Source: Clostridium saccharobutylicum DSM 13864 (GTDB taxonomy: Bacteria; Bacillota; Clostridia; Clostridiales; Clostridiaceae). Taken from it: a stretch of DNA of 64,000 nucleotides. The stretch covers positions 2,010,501 through 2,074,500 of the forward strand of contig NC_022571.1 of the NCBI RefSeq assembly GCF_000473995.1, given 5' to 3'. Below the pieces are notes generated by a model. It was not told where the DNA came from. It saw only the letters and a list, made by a program, of their open reading frames with translations, and ran no database searches. Of this stretch, positions 54,605-63,083 are shown in pieces (within the stretch, counting starts at the first letter, position 1; each line of letters opens with the position of its first letter). The translations under genes and the position numbers were made by a program.

Positions 54605-55407
54605 AGTTAAAAGTTCTAGTAGATAATAATACATACATTGATCAATATTATTTTGGTGAACCTGCTGTTTCATATTATATCGAAGATGAAGATATCAAAT
54701 TGTTGTTGGATGTTGGATATTCAGATTTATTTATTAAAAATGCAGAATCATTAAATGTAGATTTGAAAAATATAGATGCTATTGCTATTTCGCATGGTCA
54801 CGATAATCATACAAAAGGATTAAAGTATTATTTTGAACAAAATACATCAAAGAATATTTCTATTATTTCTCATCCTGATGCGTTTAAAGAAAAAGTAATG
54901 GGTGATTTAAAAATCTGTTCTCCTATTTTAGAAGAAGAGTTAAAAGAAAAATGTGAACTAATTCTTTCTAGGAAACCTATAAAAGTCAGCAAAAATATAA
55001 CTTTTTTAGGTGAAATACCACAGATAAATGATTTTGAAAATAGAAAACCTATTGGTAAACAAATTAATGGTGAATGTGTAGTTGAAGATTATGTAATGGA
55101 TGATACAGCACTTGTATATAAAAGTGAAAATGGAATTTATATAATTACAGGATGTTCTCATAGTGGTGTATGCAACATAATAGAATATGCGAAACAAGTG
55201 TGCAACGATAATAGAGTATTAGGAGTTATTGGTGGATTTCATTTATTTGAAGTAAATGAACAGGTTGATAAGACAATAGATTATTTAAAAAAGAATAATA
55301 TAAAGGAATTATATGCTTGCCATTGTACTTCATTTGTTGTTAGAGCAGAAATATATAAAAACATGCCAGTGAAAGAAGTTGGTGTAGGTTTAGAAATACA
55401 TTGGTAA
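54601..55407 (+). CDS. metallo-beta-lactamase-fold hydrolase (268 aa)
   Basis: Zinc hydrolase with the metal motif SHGHDNHTKG (HxHxxH form, about 63-70), a further metal histidine in ITGCSHSGVCNI and GGFHLF, and a C-terminal CHCT. This arrangement matches the family annotated as 7,8-dihydropterin-6-yl-methyl-4-(beta-D-ribofuranosyl)aminobenzene 5'-phosphate synthase-like, whose bacterial substrates are mostly unknown. Translated through overlap with a 15-codon leader. Confidence 0.82.
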   Translation: MKLKVLVDNNTYIDQYYFGEPAVSYYIEDEDIKLLLDVGYSDLFIKNAESLNVDLKNIDAIAISHGHDNHTKGLKYYFEQNTSKNISIISHPDAFKEKVMGDLKICSPILEEELKEKCELILSRKPIKVSKNITFLGEIPQINDFENRKPIGKQINGECVVEDYVMDDTALVYKSENGIYIITGCSHSGVCNIIEYAKQVCNDNRVLGVIGGFHLFEVNEQVDKTIDYLKKNNIKELYACHCTSFVVRAEIYKNMPVKEVGVGLEIHW

Positions 55408-55459
55408 TGTTGTATAATGGGAAAAATAAAAAAATATATATAGACATCCAGTTTAAGAT

Positions 55460-55512
55460 TTAGATTTATAATTAGAATGAAATTTCGGTTAACTATCACA
55501 TAAGTATGATTT
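55460..55512. repeat. family B remnant, copy B6
   Basis: GATTTATAATTAGAATGAAATTTCGG runs straight into TTAACTATCACATAAGT, so the two ends of a B5-like element are joined with the palindrome deleted. Confidence 0.6.
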
Positions 55513-55670
55513 ATAGTTAGTATATCTATAGTATTGTTTCATAAATATATTATTTAAGAAGCACCTATTAAAATCTTCAGTAATTGAAATAAACATATGA
55601 CCTCTATTTCCGCAAGTTACAATATAGGTTGTTTATATATACTGAATTAACTATTAGGAGGTATCTTCAA

Positions 55671-56435
55671 TTGAATTTAAAGAAAAAAGTGGTTAATTTA
55701 TTAACATCAAATATACAACTAAAAATTATTTTAAAGATTATTAAGATATTTTTATTAGCTAGTATCTGTCTTATACCATTTGTTATTATAGCTTTAGTAT
55801 TTACTAAAGGGAAAATGCCGTCATTTTCTATAGGAATTTGTTTGATTATTGGATCATTATGGGCAATAAAACAGGAATTTGGTTCGTTAAAAGCTGTAGG
55901 ATTTACAAATAAAAGTGTTTGCAAGCATATGTTATATGGAATGATTCTTTGTATAATTTATTACTTAACAGTAATTGGCGTAAACTTTATATTAGGATAT
56001 AGTATAGGTATTGAGTCACTTTCCATTGTAGGAATAGTAGGTATTTTATGTAAATATATAATTGTTGGATTTTCAGAGGAAACTTTATGTAGAGGATATG
56101 TTTTAAAACTTATTTGCAATGAAAAACATTCTGCTAATAAAGCAATAATTGTACAAGCAATTATTTTCATGATGATTCATATTGTAAATCCAGCTTATGG
56201 AAGTCTGCAACAATTTATTTTTCCTCTTATACTTGGAATTTTATTAGGATTTCTAGTTTTAAGGCAACAAAATCTATGGAGTGCTATTGTTTTTCATATA
56301 TTATTGGATTTTATAAATGATATATTAATCATAAATAAATCTTCATATATTGTAATAATAGGATTTATAGTTATTAGTTTATTTATAGGTGTTTATAAAA
56401 GAAACGAAATATATTTAATTAGGAATGAAAATTAA
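55671..56435 (+). CDS. CPBP-family intramembrane metalloprotease (254 aa)
   Basis: Start is TTG at 55671 after AGGAGG; the longer frame lacks a ribosome binding site. About seven hydrophobic segments. The active-site motif EExxxR is GFSEETLCRGY (about 140), followed by the conserved histidines in FMMIHIVNPAYG and AIVFHILLDF. CPBP proteases include prenyl-protein and bacteriocin self-immunity proteins. No bacteriocin gene is seen nearby. A partial decayed copy lies at 57417. Confidence 0.88.
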   Translation: MNLKKKVVNLLTSNIQLKIILKIIKIFLLASICLIPFVIIALVFTKGKMPSFSIGICLIIGSLWAIKQEFGSLKAVGFTNKSVCKHMLYGMILCIIYYLTVIGVNFILGYSIGIESLSIVGIVGILCKYIIVGFSEETLCRGYVLKLICNEKHSANKAIIVQAIIFMMIHIVNPAYGSLQQFIFPLILGILLGFLVLRQQNLWSAIVFHILLDFINDILIINKSSYIVIIGFIVISLFIGVYKRNEIYLIRNEN

Positions 56436-56505
56436 CTATTAATATAAATAATGACGAACAAAAGATATTTATTAAATTTTTAGAAAATATTAAAAGGTGA
56501 TGTTT

Positions 56506-57285
56506 ATGAAGTTTATATTTATGGGTGAAAAAGATAAACCAGTTATAGTGTTTATTCATGGTATGTTTTGCAATAGTGATAGTAATAAACATTTTGTAAA
56601 ATATTTAAAAGATAATTATTGTATTATAATGCCTACATTAGATGGACATTGTGGTGATGAAACTATCTATACTACAAAAGAAGAACAAGCTAAAAAGATT
56701 CTGGAATATATAAAGAACAAAGGAATAAAAGATATTGCATTACTTCAGGGTTCGTCTATGGGAGCTCAGGTAGCACTTGAAATGGTTAATCAGAGTGATA
56801 TTCATATTAAAAATGTTTTTTTAGACGGCGGACCATTTTTTAAATTTCCTAAGTTATTTAGATTTATTATGTATAAAAAGTTTGTTGCTATGGTAAAAAT
56901 GATACAAAAAGAAACTGATATTAAAGTGATACGAAATGATATAATACATAATAAGTTTTTAAAGTTGCTCATTGGCAAGGATACGAAACCTTATGAAGAG
57001 TTGCTTAGTGAAATGTGTATTGTGTGCAATAGTATGAAATTAGAAAGTATTAAGAATATTATAGAGACTTGTTATAATTGTACACTTCCAGAATTTCATT
57101 CTGATATATCAAATAGAATTACATTCTTTTTTGGCAAAGAGGAACTTGCTCATATGTCAAAAAGAAGATTGATCAAGAAGTATCCGAATAGCATATTTAG
57201 AGATATGGAAGGATTTAAGCATTTAGGCTATCAAACAAGACAACCAATGGAATATGCAAAGATATTAAAGGATACCATTGACTAA
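56506..57285 (+). CDS. alpha/beta hydrolase (259 aa)
   Basis: ATG at 56506 after AAAGGTGATG. The oxyanion region is IVFIHGMFCNSDSNKHFV, the nucleophile elbow is QGSSMGAQ with Ser84, and the C-terminal histidine is likely in GFKHLGYQ. Asp in the middle (about DGG at 112) and FFGKEE are candidates for the acid region. Cytoplasmic, substrate unknown. It sits between the CPBP protease and its decayed copy. Confidence 0.85.
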   Translation: MKFIFMGEKDKPVIVFIHGMFCNSDSNKHFVKYLKDNYCIIMPTLDGHCGDETIYTTKEEQAKKILEYIKNKGIKDIALLQGSSMGAQVALEMVNQSDIHIKNVFLDGGPFFKFPKLFRFIMYKKFVAMVKMIQKETDIKVIRNDIIHNKFLKLLIGKDTKPYEELLSEMCIVCNSMKLESIKNIIETCYNCTLPEFHSDISNRITFFFGKEELAHMSKRRLIKKYPNSIFRDMEGFKHLGYQTRQPMEYAKILKDTID

Positions 57286-57416
57286 AATTATGAATAAAAT
57301 ATAAATCAAGGTTAACACGTATTTTTATTATGTCAATCATTATATGGACAATCAAATCTGTAATATTTAAGGCTATATTTATATTAAGATATAGCCTAGG
57401 TATTAAGGTACTTTAA

Positions 57417-57533
57417 ATTGTAGGAATAGTGGTTATGTTATTTAAATATATAATTATTAGATTTTTAGAGGAAGGTTTAAGTAGAGGATATATTTTAAAA
57501 CTTATTTATAATAAAAAACATTCAGATAATTAG
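57417..57533 (+). pseudogene. fragment of a duplicated CPBP protease gene
   Basis: IVGIVVMLFKYIIIRFLEEG then LSRGYILKLIYNKKHSDN and a stop. This is a recognisable copy of residues about 119-156 of the upstream protease, still with EE...R. The remaining gene is missing, so a tandem duplication has decayed. Confidence 0.75.
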
Positions 57534-57560
57534 CACATAACTTTAAATTTCTTTTATTTA

Positions 57561-57683
57561 TTGGATAAAGTGGGTAGTCCAAAAGAAAATCCTGTAAGTA
57601 ATGTTGCATATGATTTTGCAACTCAAGTTGTTATTTACGAAATAGCACGAAAATATAAGAAAAAGTTTAAATTTAGTTCTTAG
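57561..57683 (+). pseudogene. orphan C-terminal gene fragment
   Basis: A 40-codon open frame without a ribosome binding site ends in DFATQVVIYEIARKYKKKFK. It reads like the cytoplasmic tail of a protein but I do not recognise it. Probably debris adjoining the CPBP fragment. Confidence 0.3.
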
Positions 57684-57715
57684 TTTGTCTATCTATATCA
57701 AGTAAAATTTGATTC

Positions 57716-57850
57716 TGGTGAGAAAGTTTCTAATTTCAATCTTAGTTGAGCTTATGCTACCAAGAATACCTCGTATAGGAGCGTGCAGCTGTTATGTATA
57801 TCTTGCAGAAGTTGAAGTGTTACAAATTCTAGCTATGAGATAAATCCATA
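57716..57850. repeat. probable degenerate family B element (B8, inverted)
   Basis: On the minus strand, CAGCTGCACGCTCCTATACG and GAGGTATTCTTGGT resemble the family B apex GCATGCTCC...GAGGACAAGCAAG. The arms are hard to align. Confidence 0.4.
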
Positions 57851-57990
57851 ATTATAAATGATATTTGTAATGGATAATTTGTATTGTTACGAATTATTTA
57901 TTGAAAAATAAAAAAAACATTCGACTTTTCCTAAAATTATGATAAAATAATAATATAATTTACCAAAAAGGTTTAATTAAGGGGGATATT

Positions 57991-59352
57991 ATGTCACAAA
58001 ATAAATTTTCGGGAGTAGATAAAGTAAATGAAATGCTTCCGGTTAGTAAACTTACAGTTTTAGGATTGCAACATGTATTAGCTATGTATGCAGGGGCAGT
58101 AGCAGTTCCATTAATTATTGGTGGTGCTGTAGGTTTAACGCCAGAGCAGCTATCATTTTTAGTAGCAGCGGATTTATTTACTTGCGGTATTGCAACTTTA
58201 TTGCAAGCAATTGGTATAGGACCATATGTTGGAATTAAATTACCAGCAATTTTAGGTTGTACATTTGCAGCAGTTGGTCCACTAATTATTATTGGTAAGA
58301 ATTTAGGAATGGAAACAGCTTATGGCTCCATAATGGTTGCAGCAATTATTGTTGTATTGGTAGCACCTTTATATGGAAAGATACTAAGATTTTTTCCAAC
58401 AGTTGTAACAGGAACCGTAGTTACAATGATTGGTCTTTCCTTAGTAAATGTTGGAATTCAAAGTGCTGGTGGTGGTTCTGGGGCTAAGGATTTTGGAAGT
58501 ATGCCAAATCTTTTACTAGCAGCATTTGTAATGATTATTGTTTTAATATCTAATAAATTTCTAAAAGGATTTTTTCAAGCAATATCTGTTTTAAATGGTA
58601 TTGTTTTAGGAACAATAGTTGCTGCATTTATGGGAAAAGTAGATTTCTCTATAGTAGCAAATGCAAAGTGGATAAGCATTGTGCATCCATTTAATTTTGG
58701 TTTACCAAAATTTGATCTTGGATCAATAATAATGATGACATTTGTTATGCTAACAGTAATGATTGAATCAACAGGTACATTCATTGGAATCAGTAATGTT
58801 TGTGAAAAGAAACTTACTGAAAAAGATATTGTACGTGGGCTTAGAGCAGAAGGAATTGCAACACTTTTAGGTGGTATCTTTAATTCTTTCCCATATACAA
58901 CATTCAATCAAAATTTAGGACTTTTAGCTTTAAGTAAAGTAAAAAGTCGTTATGTTGTTATAGCTTCTGGTACCATTCTTGTTGCACTTGGATTAATTCC
59001 TAAATTCGCAGCTTTAGCTACAATTATTCCACAACCAGTTATAGGTGGAGCTACAACTATAATGTTTGCAATGGTTGCAGTTGCAGGAATTCAAATGCTT
59101 TCAAGTGTTGATTTTAATAAAAGTACAAATATGATGGTTGTTGCTTGTTCTATTGGTTTAGGACTTGGAATCACTGCTGTACCTGATTTACTTTCACAAA
59201 CACCAACAATCTTTAAGTCAATTTTTAGTAGTGGAATAGTTACAACATCTGTAGCTGCTGTAGTTCTTAATGCATTTTTAAATTATGATAATAAGGATGC
59301 TAACAGTGATATAGAAGTTTCACAAAGCGATTCAGAAGATATTCTTGTATAG
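57991..59352 (+). CDS. uracil-xanthine permease family (NCS2) transporter (453 aa)
   Basis: Nucleobase:cation symporter with about 12-14 hydrophobic segments. VLGLQHVLAMYAGAVAVPLI is the family start, VGIKLPAILGCTFAAVGPLI and the long GSGAKDFGS loop follow, and the signature ESTGTFIGISNVCEKKLTEK then GLRAEGIATLLGGIFNSFPY marks the xanthine/urate (PbuX, PucJ/K) branch rather than uracil. It could import the purine used by the hydroxylase at 46.7-50.2 kb. The ribosome binding site is AAGGGGGA. Confidence 0.88.
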   Translation: MSQNKFSGVDKVNEMLPVSKLTVLGLQHVLAMYAGAVAVPLIIGGAVGLTPEQLSFLVAADLFTCGIATLLQAIGIGPYVGIKLPAILGCTFAAVGPLIIIGKNLGMETAYGSIMVAAIIVVLVAPLYGKILRFFPTVVTGTVVTMIGLSLVNVGIQSAGGGSGAKDFGSMPNLLLAAFVMIIVLISNKFLKGFFQAISVLNGIVLGTIVAAFMGKVDFSIVANAKWISIVHPFNFGLPKFDLGSIIMMTFVMLTVMIESTGTFIGISNVCEKKLTEKDIVRGLRAEGIATLLGGIFNSFPYTTFNQNLGLLALSKVKSRYVVIASGTILVALGLIPKFAALATIIPQPVIGGATTIMFAMVAVAGIQMLSSVDFNKSTNMMVVACSIGLGLGITAVPDLLSQTPTIFKSIFSSGIVTTSVAAVVLNAFLNYDNKDANSDIEVSQSDSEDILV

Positions 59353-59392
59353 TTGTTTTAAAATTTCTAATAATAGATAAATAATTTTTAAG

Positions 59393-59450
59393 CTTAGACT
59401 TATGTGGTGATAAGCGGAAAGAAGCTGTATTCTTTTTCTTGGTTACTAAC
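59393..59450. repeat. family B left end only, copy B7
   Basis: TTAGACTTATGTGGTGATAA GCGG then AAAGAAGCTGTATTCTTTTT is almost the left arm of B1; the rest is missing. Confidence 0.7.
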
Positions 59451-59523
59451 TTCTTTATTTTTAGAAGGGTTAAGAGAAAGATTAAATAGTATATAGATGC
59501 CAAAACTCATATTAGCATAAGAA

Positions 59524-59564
59524 GATAGCAGACAATAGAAATGTTGTTTGCTATCATTTTTTTA
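59524..59564 (+). terminator. rho-independent terminator of the permease gene
   Basis: GATAGCAGACAA (59524-59535) pairs with TTGTTTGCTATC (59544-59555), one mismatch, followed by ATTTTTTT. Confidence 0.85.
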
Positions 59565-59614
59565 TATATTTTATTTGTAAGGAAAAAACAATAATAGAAA
59601 ATTTATAAATAAAA

Positions 59615-59686
59615 ATGGCTAAAATATATGTTAAAGTACAACAAGAAAATAAACCAAGATTATTGAGCATAGAAGAGATAGTATAA
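59615..59686 (+). CDS. possible small ORF (23 aa)
   Basis: MAKIYVKVQQENKPRLLSIE (then EIV and stop) begins at ATG 59615 after AAGGAAAA at a long distance. Its composition looks protein-like, but it may be a fragment. No homology is recognised. Confidence 0.3.
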   Translation: MAKIYVKVQQENKPRLLSIEEIV

Positions 59687-59764
59687 TGAAAATTAGTTAG
59701 ATTTTTTTCTCGAGTTTTAGGACCAAAATTAAAAACTTTAATTGTATTATAAGTATAGAAGGAG

Positions 59765-59944
59765 GTGAAACAAATAGGAAGGATAATTAAAGTTAATATA
59801 TACGCAGAAACAAAAAGAAAAAATAATAATAAATTAAAACTAAAAAACATAGAAAAAATTATTTCAGAGTACAATGTTTGGCTAGAGGAGACAAATAGAG
59901 AGGATAAAATAGAAAACTATGAAGAATTTTTGCGAGTTAAATAA
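59765..59944 (+). CDS. small hypothetical protein (59 aa)
   Basis: The frame from GTG at 59765 encodes VKQIGRIIKVNIYAETKRKN followed by a charged helical tail (ISEYNVWLEETNREDKIENY). The AAGGAGG lies directly against this GTG; the best-spaced codon is ATA at 59774, so the start is uncertain. A good terminator follows ten bases after the stop, which argues that it is a real transcript. It is antisense to a hydrophobic leftward frame that has no ribosome binding site. Confidence 0.5.
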   Translation: MKQIGRIIKVNIYAETKRKNNNKLKLKNIEKIISEYNVWLEETNREDKIENYEEFLRVK

Positions 59945-59953
59945 TTATTTTTA

Positions 59954-59998
59954 GAGGTAGGTTAGACTATAATGTTAATCTACCTCATTTTTTATTTA
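59954..59998 (+). terminator. rho-independent terminator of the small ORF
   Basis: GAGGTAGGTTAGAC (59954-59967) pairs with GTTAATCTACCTC (59974-59986) with one mismatch and one bulge, followed by ATTTTTTATTT. Confidence 0.8.
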
Positions 59999-60022
59999 TT
60001 ATTAGATTAATTTTTTAATTAT

Positions 60023-60050
60023 TTGACAAATGTGTTAAATAATATACAAT
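60023..60050 (+). promoter_or_regulatory. sigma-A promoter of the cell-wall-binding protein gene
   Basis: TTGACA (60023-60028), 16-bp spacer, TACAAT (60045-60050), 32 bp before the start codon. Confidence 0.65.
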
Positions 60051-60081
60051 AATAGTATGAAATTCAAAGGGGGAAATAATA

Positions 60082-60576
60082 ATGACAAACTTAAAAAAAC
60101 TAATTACTAGTTCTGTTTCAGCAATAACATTACTAGCAATTATACCATTAGCATCACATGCAGAATGGAGGCACAATGAATATTATGCACCGTATAGTGG
60201 ACATAATATCGAAACATGGAACTATTATGGAAATGATGGCAAGCCTAAAGAAGGATGGTTTTCTGTAGGCGGAAAATGGTATTATGGAGATGAGGAACAT
60301 GAAGATGATTATTATGGTATCTACATAGATGAGTGGGCGCCAGCTTACTATAAGGGGTATGTAGATAGTTCACGTGTTTTCCATACAGATTACGGAGCAT
60401 TTGATTATTACTGTGGTTCAGATGGTGCCATGAAAACAGGATGGTTTAAAGCATATCCTCATAATAATGAAGAAGTTGGATTACACTGGTATTATGCAGG
60501 ATCAGATGGAAAAATATTAAGAAATACTCAGACTCCAGATGGTTACTGGGTTAATTCTGATGGGATTTGGAAATAA
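60082..60576 (+). CDS. secreted cell-wall-binding repeat protein (164 aa)
   Basis: A signal peptide (about residues 1-27, cleavage near SHA-EW) leads into aromatic and glycine-rich cell-wall-binding repeats. These are seen as GNDGKPKEGWFSVGGKWYYG, GSDGAMKTGWF, HWYYAGSDGKIL and YWVNSDGIWK. Such choline-binding-type repeats anchor proteins to teichoic acids or surface polysaccharide. There is no catalytic domain, so it may be a small surface or secreted adapter. Ribosome binding site AAAGGGGGA. Confidence 0.85.
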   Translation: MTNLKKLITSSVSAITLLAIIPLASHAEWRHNEYYAPYSGHNIETWNYYGNDGKPKEGWFSVGGKWYYGDEEHEDDYYGIYIDEWAPAYYKGYVDSSRVFHTDYGAFDYYCGSDGAMKTGWFKAYPHNNEEVGLHWYYAGSDGKILRNTQTPDGYWVNSDGIWK

Positions 60577-60612
60577 TGTTATAATAAATTTTTATAACTT
60601 TTTATAACTTTT

Positions 60613-60654
60613 GGGTAGTAGACAGTAGAAATATTGTTTTCTGCCCTTATTTTT
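60613..60654 (+). terminator. rho-independent terminator
   Basis: GGGTAGTAGACA (60613-60624) pairs with TGTTTTCTGCCC (60635-60646) with mismatches, followed by TTATTTTT. Its loop and arms resemble the terminator at 59524. Confidence 0.7.
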
Positions 60655-60785
60655 AATATGATGAAGTATTAGAAATGTGCATAGTAACTTAACAAAAAAT
60701 TTTTTATTTCAGCAAAGTATAATTTAAAGTCTACGTTATTTATTTATGTAATTTATCATGAATATTATGTGTATTGCAAGGATTA

Positions 60786-60813
60786 TTGACAAAAGTTTCT
60801 ACTTATATAGAAT
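60786..60813 (+). promoter_or_regulatory. sigma-A promoter of the MBL lipoprotein gene
   Basis: TTGACA (60786-60791), 16-bp spacer, TAGAAT (60808-60813). It lies inside the longer open frame, which supports the later start at 60839. Confidence 0.6.
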
Positions 60814-60838
60814 TAATATTAGTAAGGGGGAATTAGTA

Positions 60839-61738
60839 ATGAATAAAACTAAAAAATTATTGTGTATATTACTAACCATGATATTTTCAATATTTTTAGT
60901 ATCATGTAATAAAAGCAGCGAAACTATGAATAAAAGCAATAATATGATGGTGCACTACATTGATGTAGGTCAAGGAGATAGTGAATTAATACAAATTGGA
61001 GATAAGAATATATTAATTGATGCAGGAACTAGTGATAAAAAAGCTTTGGATTACCTTAAAAAAATTAATATTACAAAGTTGGATTATGTTATAGCTACAC
61101 ATCCACATGAAGACCATATTGGAAGTATGGATGATGTTATTAACTATTGCACTATTGGAACATTTTATGCGCCAAAGGTTACAACAACAACAAAGACATA
61201 TGAAAATATGATAGATGCTCTAAAAAAGAAGAATTTGAAAATAACAGTGCCAAAAGTAGGAGAACAAATCAATATAGATAATGCTACATTGACATTTCTA
61301 GCTCCTAACAGTACTAAGTACGATGATTTAAATAATTATTCTATAGTTGTAAAAGTGAAATATGGGAATAATTCATTCTTATTTACTGGTGATGCTGAAG
61401 CCTTATCTGAAGGCGAAATATTACAAAAGCAATTAGATATACAAGCGGATGTTTTAAAGGTTGGTCATCATGGAAGTTCAAGCTCAACAAGTCAAGATTT
61501 CTTAAACAAAGTTAATCCAAAGTATGCAGTTATAAGTTGTGCTAAAGGTAATGATTATGGTCATCCCCATAAAGAAACATTAGACAAGCTTAAAGCTAAA
61601 AATATAGGAATATTTAGAACTGATTTGAGTGGAACTATAATTGCAACTAGTGATGGATCAAAAATAACTTTTAATTCTAATCCAGTAAATAATAGCAGTG
61701 ATAATGTACCGGGAAGTTCAAAGAAAAAGTCTAAATAA
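60839..61738 (+). CDS. ComEC-like metallo-beta-lactamase-fold lipoprotein (299 aa)
   Basis: ATG at 60839 after AAGGGGGAA. A lipoprotein signal ends FLVSCNKS (lipobox VSC). The MBL domain matches the C-terminal ComEC/Rec2 hydrolase: VGQGDSELIQ, DAGTSDKKAL, THPHEDHIGSMDDVI with zinc ligands, FTGDAEALSE, VGHHGSSSST and SCAKGNDYGHPHKE. Stand-alone ComEC-type hydrolases are surface-attached in Firmicutes; several degrade or process nucleic acid, but the substrate here is not known. It ends in a lysine-rich tail. Confidence 0.87.
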   Translation: MNKTKKLLCILLTMIFSIFLVSCNKSSETMNKSNNMMVHYIDVGQGDSELIQIGDKNILIDAGTSDKKALDYLKKINITKLDYVIATHPHEDHIGSMDDVINYCTIGTFYAPKVTTTTKTYENMIDALKKKNLKITVPKVGEQINIDNATLTFLAPNSTKYDDLNNYSIVVKVKYGNNSFLFTGDAEALSEGEILQKQLDIQADVLKVGHHGSSSSTSQDFLNKVNPKYAVISCAKGNDYGHPHKETLDKLKAKNIGIFRTDLSGTIIATSDGSKITFNSNPVNNSSDNVPGSSKKKSK

Positions 61739-62065
61739 TTATATATATTTTTTTATCGAAAGCAGAAATGGTTTTGTTTCGTAGGAATATGAAAATATCG
61801 CTAAAAGTTTTAAGCTACAGAGTGTGACTACTTTAGAACATTAATATTTTTAATGTAAAAATATTAATTGAAAGCGGATTAATATTGTACAAGATAGATG
61901 TAGGATGTTTGAGCATGAAGGCATAAGTAAGAAAAGCGGTCTAGAATCATTCTAGACCGCTTAATGTTGAATATTTACATATTCTAATTATATATACTTA
62001 CCATAAATAAGTTATATATATTCTATAAATTTTAGTTAGTGTATGTTTGTAAACTAATTCTGTTT
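61739..62065. other. convergent intergenic region
   Basis: Apart from the 29-nt palindrome at 61934 and a weak resemblance to family B arms around 61760-61830, no feature is seen. Confidence 0.4.
61934..61962. terminator. perfect GC-rich palindrome between convergent genes
   Basis: AAGCGGTCTAGAAT and ATTCTAGACCGCTT, 14-bp exact arms around one base. It is the most GC-rich hairpin of the window and lacks a T-run on either side; a bidirectional stop signal is the simplest reading. Confidence 0.5.
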
Positions 62066-62593
62066 TTAATTAACTTGTACTATATTCCATTTTTGAGCAT
62101 CGGTTCCGTTATCGGCATAGATATCAACGTTAGTATAATCATCTGTTCCAGCAGCATAAACATCAAGAGCTTTATTACTATTAACATTGATTAATTTATA
62201 TGTGCCATCATTGTTATAAATTATATTCCAATTTTGAGCATTGGTTTGATTCACTTCATAGATATCAACATTAGTATAGTCATTTGTTTCAGCACCGTAT
62301 ACATCAAGAGCTTTATTGCAATTAAAATTAATCAATTTACATGACTTATCAGGATTTACTATAATAGTCCACCTTTGAGCACCAGTACCATTGTCAGAAT
62401 AAACATCAACGTTAGTGTAGTTATCTGCCCCAGCAGCATAAACATCAAGGGCTTTTCCACTAGCAACGTTGATAAGCTTATAAACTTTGCCAGAAGCAAT
62501 TGTAGTGGCTGAAGCAGGTATGCTACTGCTAAAAGATAATAATGTTACCATACCAAGAGCTAAAGATATTTTGGCTAAGATATTTTTTTTCAT
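62066..62593 (-). CDS. secreted ricin-type beta-trefoil lectin (175 aa)
   Basis: ATG at 62593 ([20 protein letters not shown]) begins a signal peptide cleaved near ASA-TT; the alternative ATG at 62605 overlaps the GAGGATG ribosome binding site. Three near-identical repeats follow: [40 protein letters not shown] and [20 protein letters not shown], each with a NYTNVD.Y segment and a Q.W motif. This is a complete one-domain RICIN lectin without catalytic part, probably binding plant or host polysaccharide. Confidence 0.9.
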   Translation of the reverse strand: MKKNILAKISLALGMVTLLSFSSSIPASATTIASGKVYKLINVASGKALDVYAAGADNYTNVDVYSDNGTGAQRWTIIVNPDKSCKLINFNCNKALDVYGAETNDYTNVDIYEVNQTNAQNWNIIYNNDGTYKLINVNSNKALDVYAAGTDDYTNVDIYADNGTDAQKWNIVQVN

Positions 62594-63083
62594 TTTTAAA
62601 CACATCCTCGAATTTTATATATAATATTAAATATATACTGCTAATTTAAATTTACAACAAAAGCATAAACAGATGTTTAATTTGCTGAATTGTTGTTATT
62701 TCAATATATGTTTTTTTATTGCTTTTTTGAGCTAGCTTTAAAATTAATATAATTTTTTAATATTTAATTTTAAAGGATTTTAGTAAAGAACCTATATTTG
62801 CAATAAAGTTTAATAGAAAATATGAATATACTTATCAGTATTATACCAGTAAAGTGTTATTTTTCAAAGATTGTAATGGAAAAATTAAGATTTTAATTAT
62901 AAAGCAATGAAGGAGCTACTTTTATTCTTGAGTCTATATTCTAATTGTACATCAAATTGAGTATGTTTTTTAATTTTTAAGTAGTTTTCTTCTAATTATA
63001 ATTGATGATAAAATTAGAAGTGTTTTAATTAATTAAGATAAATGATAGGTTGTTGAATAAACAAAATTTGTAAAAAATAAATA
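62594..63083. other. 490-bp intergenic region
   Basis: No gene. A CTTCTAATT/AATTAGAAG hairpin (62989-63020) followed by TGTTTT could be a weak terminator shielding the insertion sequence. The lectin promoter should lie at the left. Confidence 0.4.

Larger units (their letters stand above)
57286..57990. other. 705-bp intergenic region with gene debris
   Basis: It contains a weak GGCTATAT/ATATAGCC hairpin (57371-57396), a CPBP fragment, a 40-codon orphan frame, a probable family B remnant and, at the right, the permease leader. I looked for a purine riboswitch before the permease and saw none. Confidence 0.5.

Noticed and set aside
57840..57990. Purine riboswitch before the xanthine-type permease
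   Set aside because: The conserved junction and loop sequences of purine aptamers are not present; only AT-rich leader is seen. The same search before the hydroxylase operon was negative.
59554..59874. 106-aa hydrophobic leftward frame
   Set aside because: No ribosome binding site; it is the complement of A-rich small frames and a terminator, where hydrophobic translation is expected by chance.
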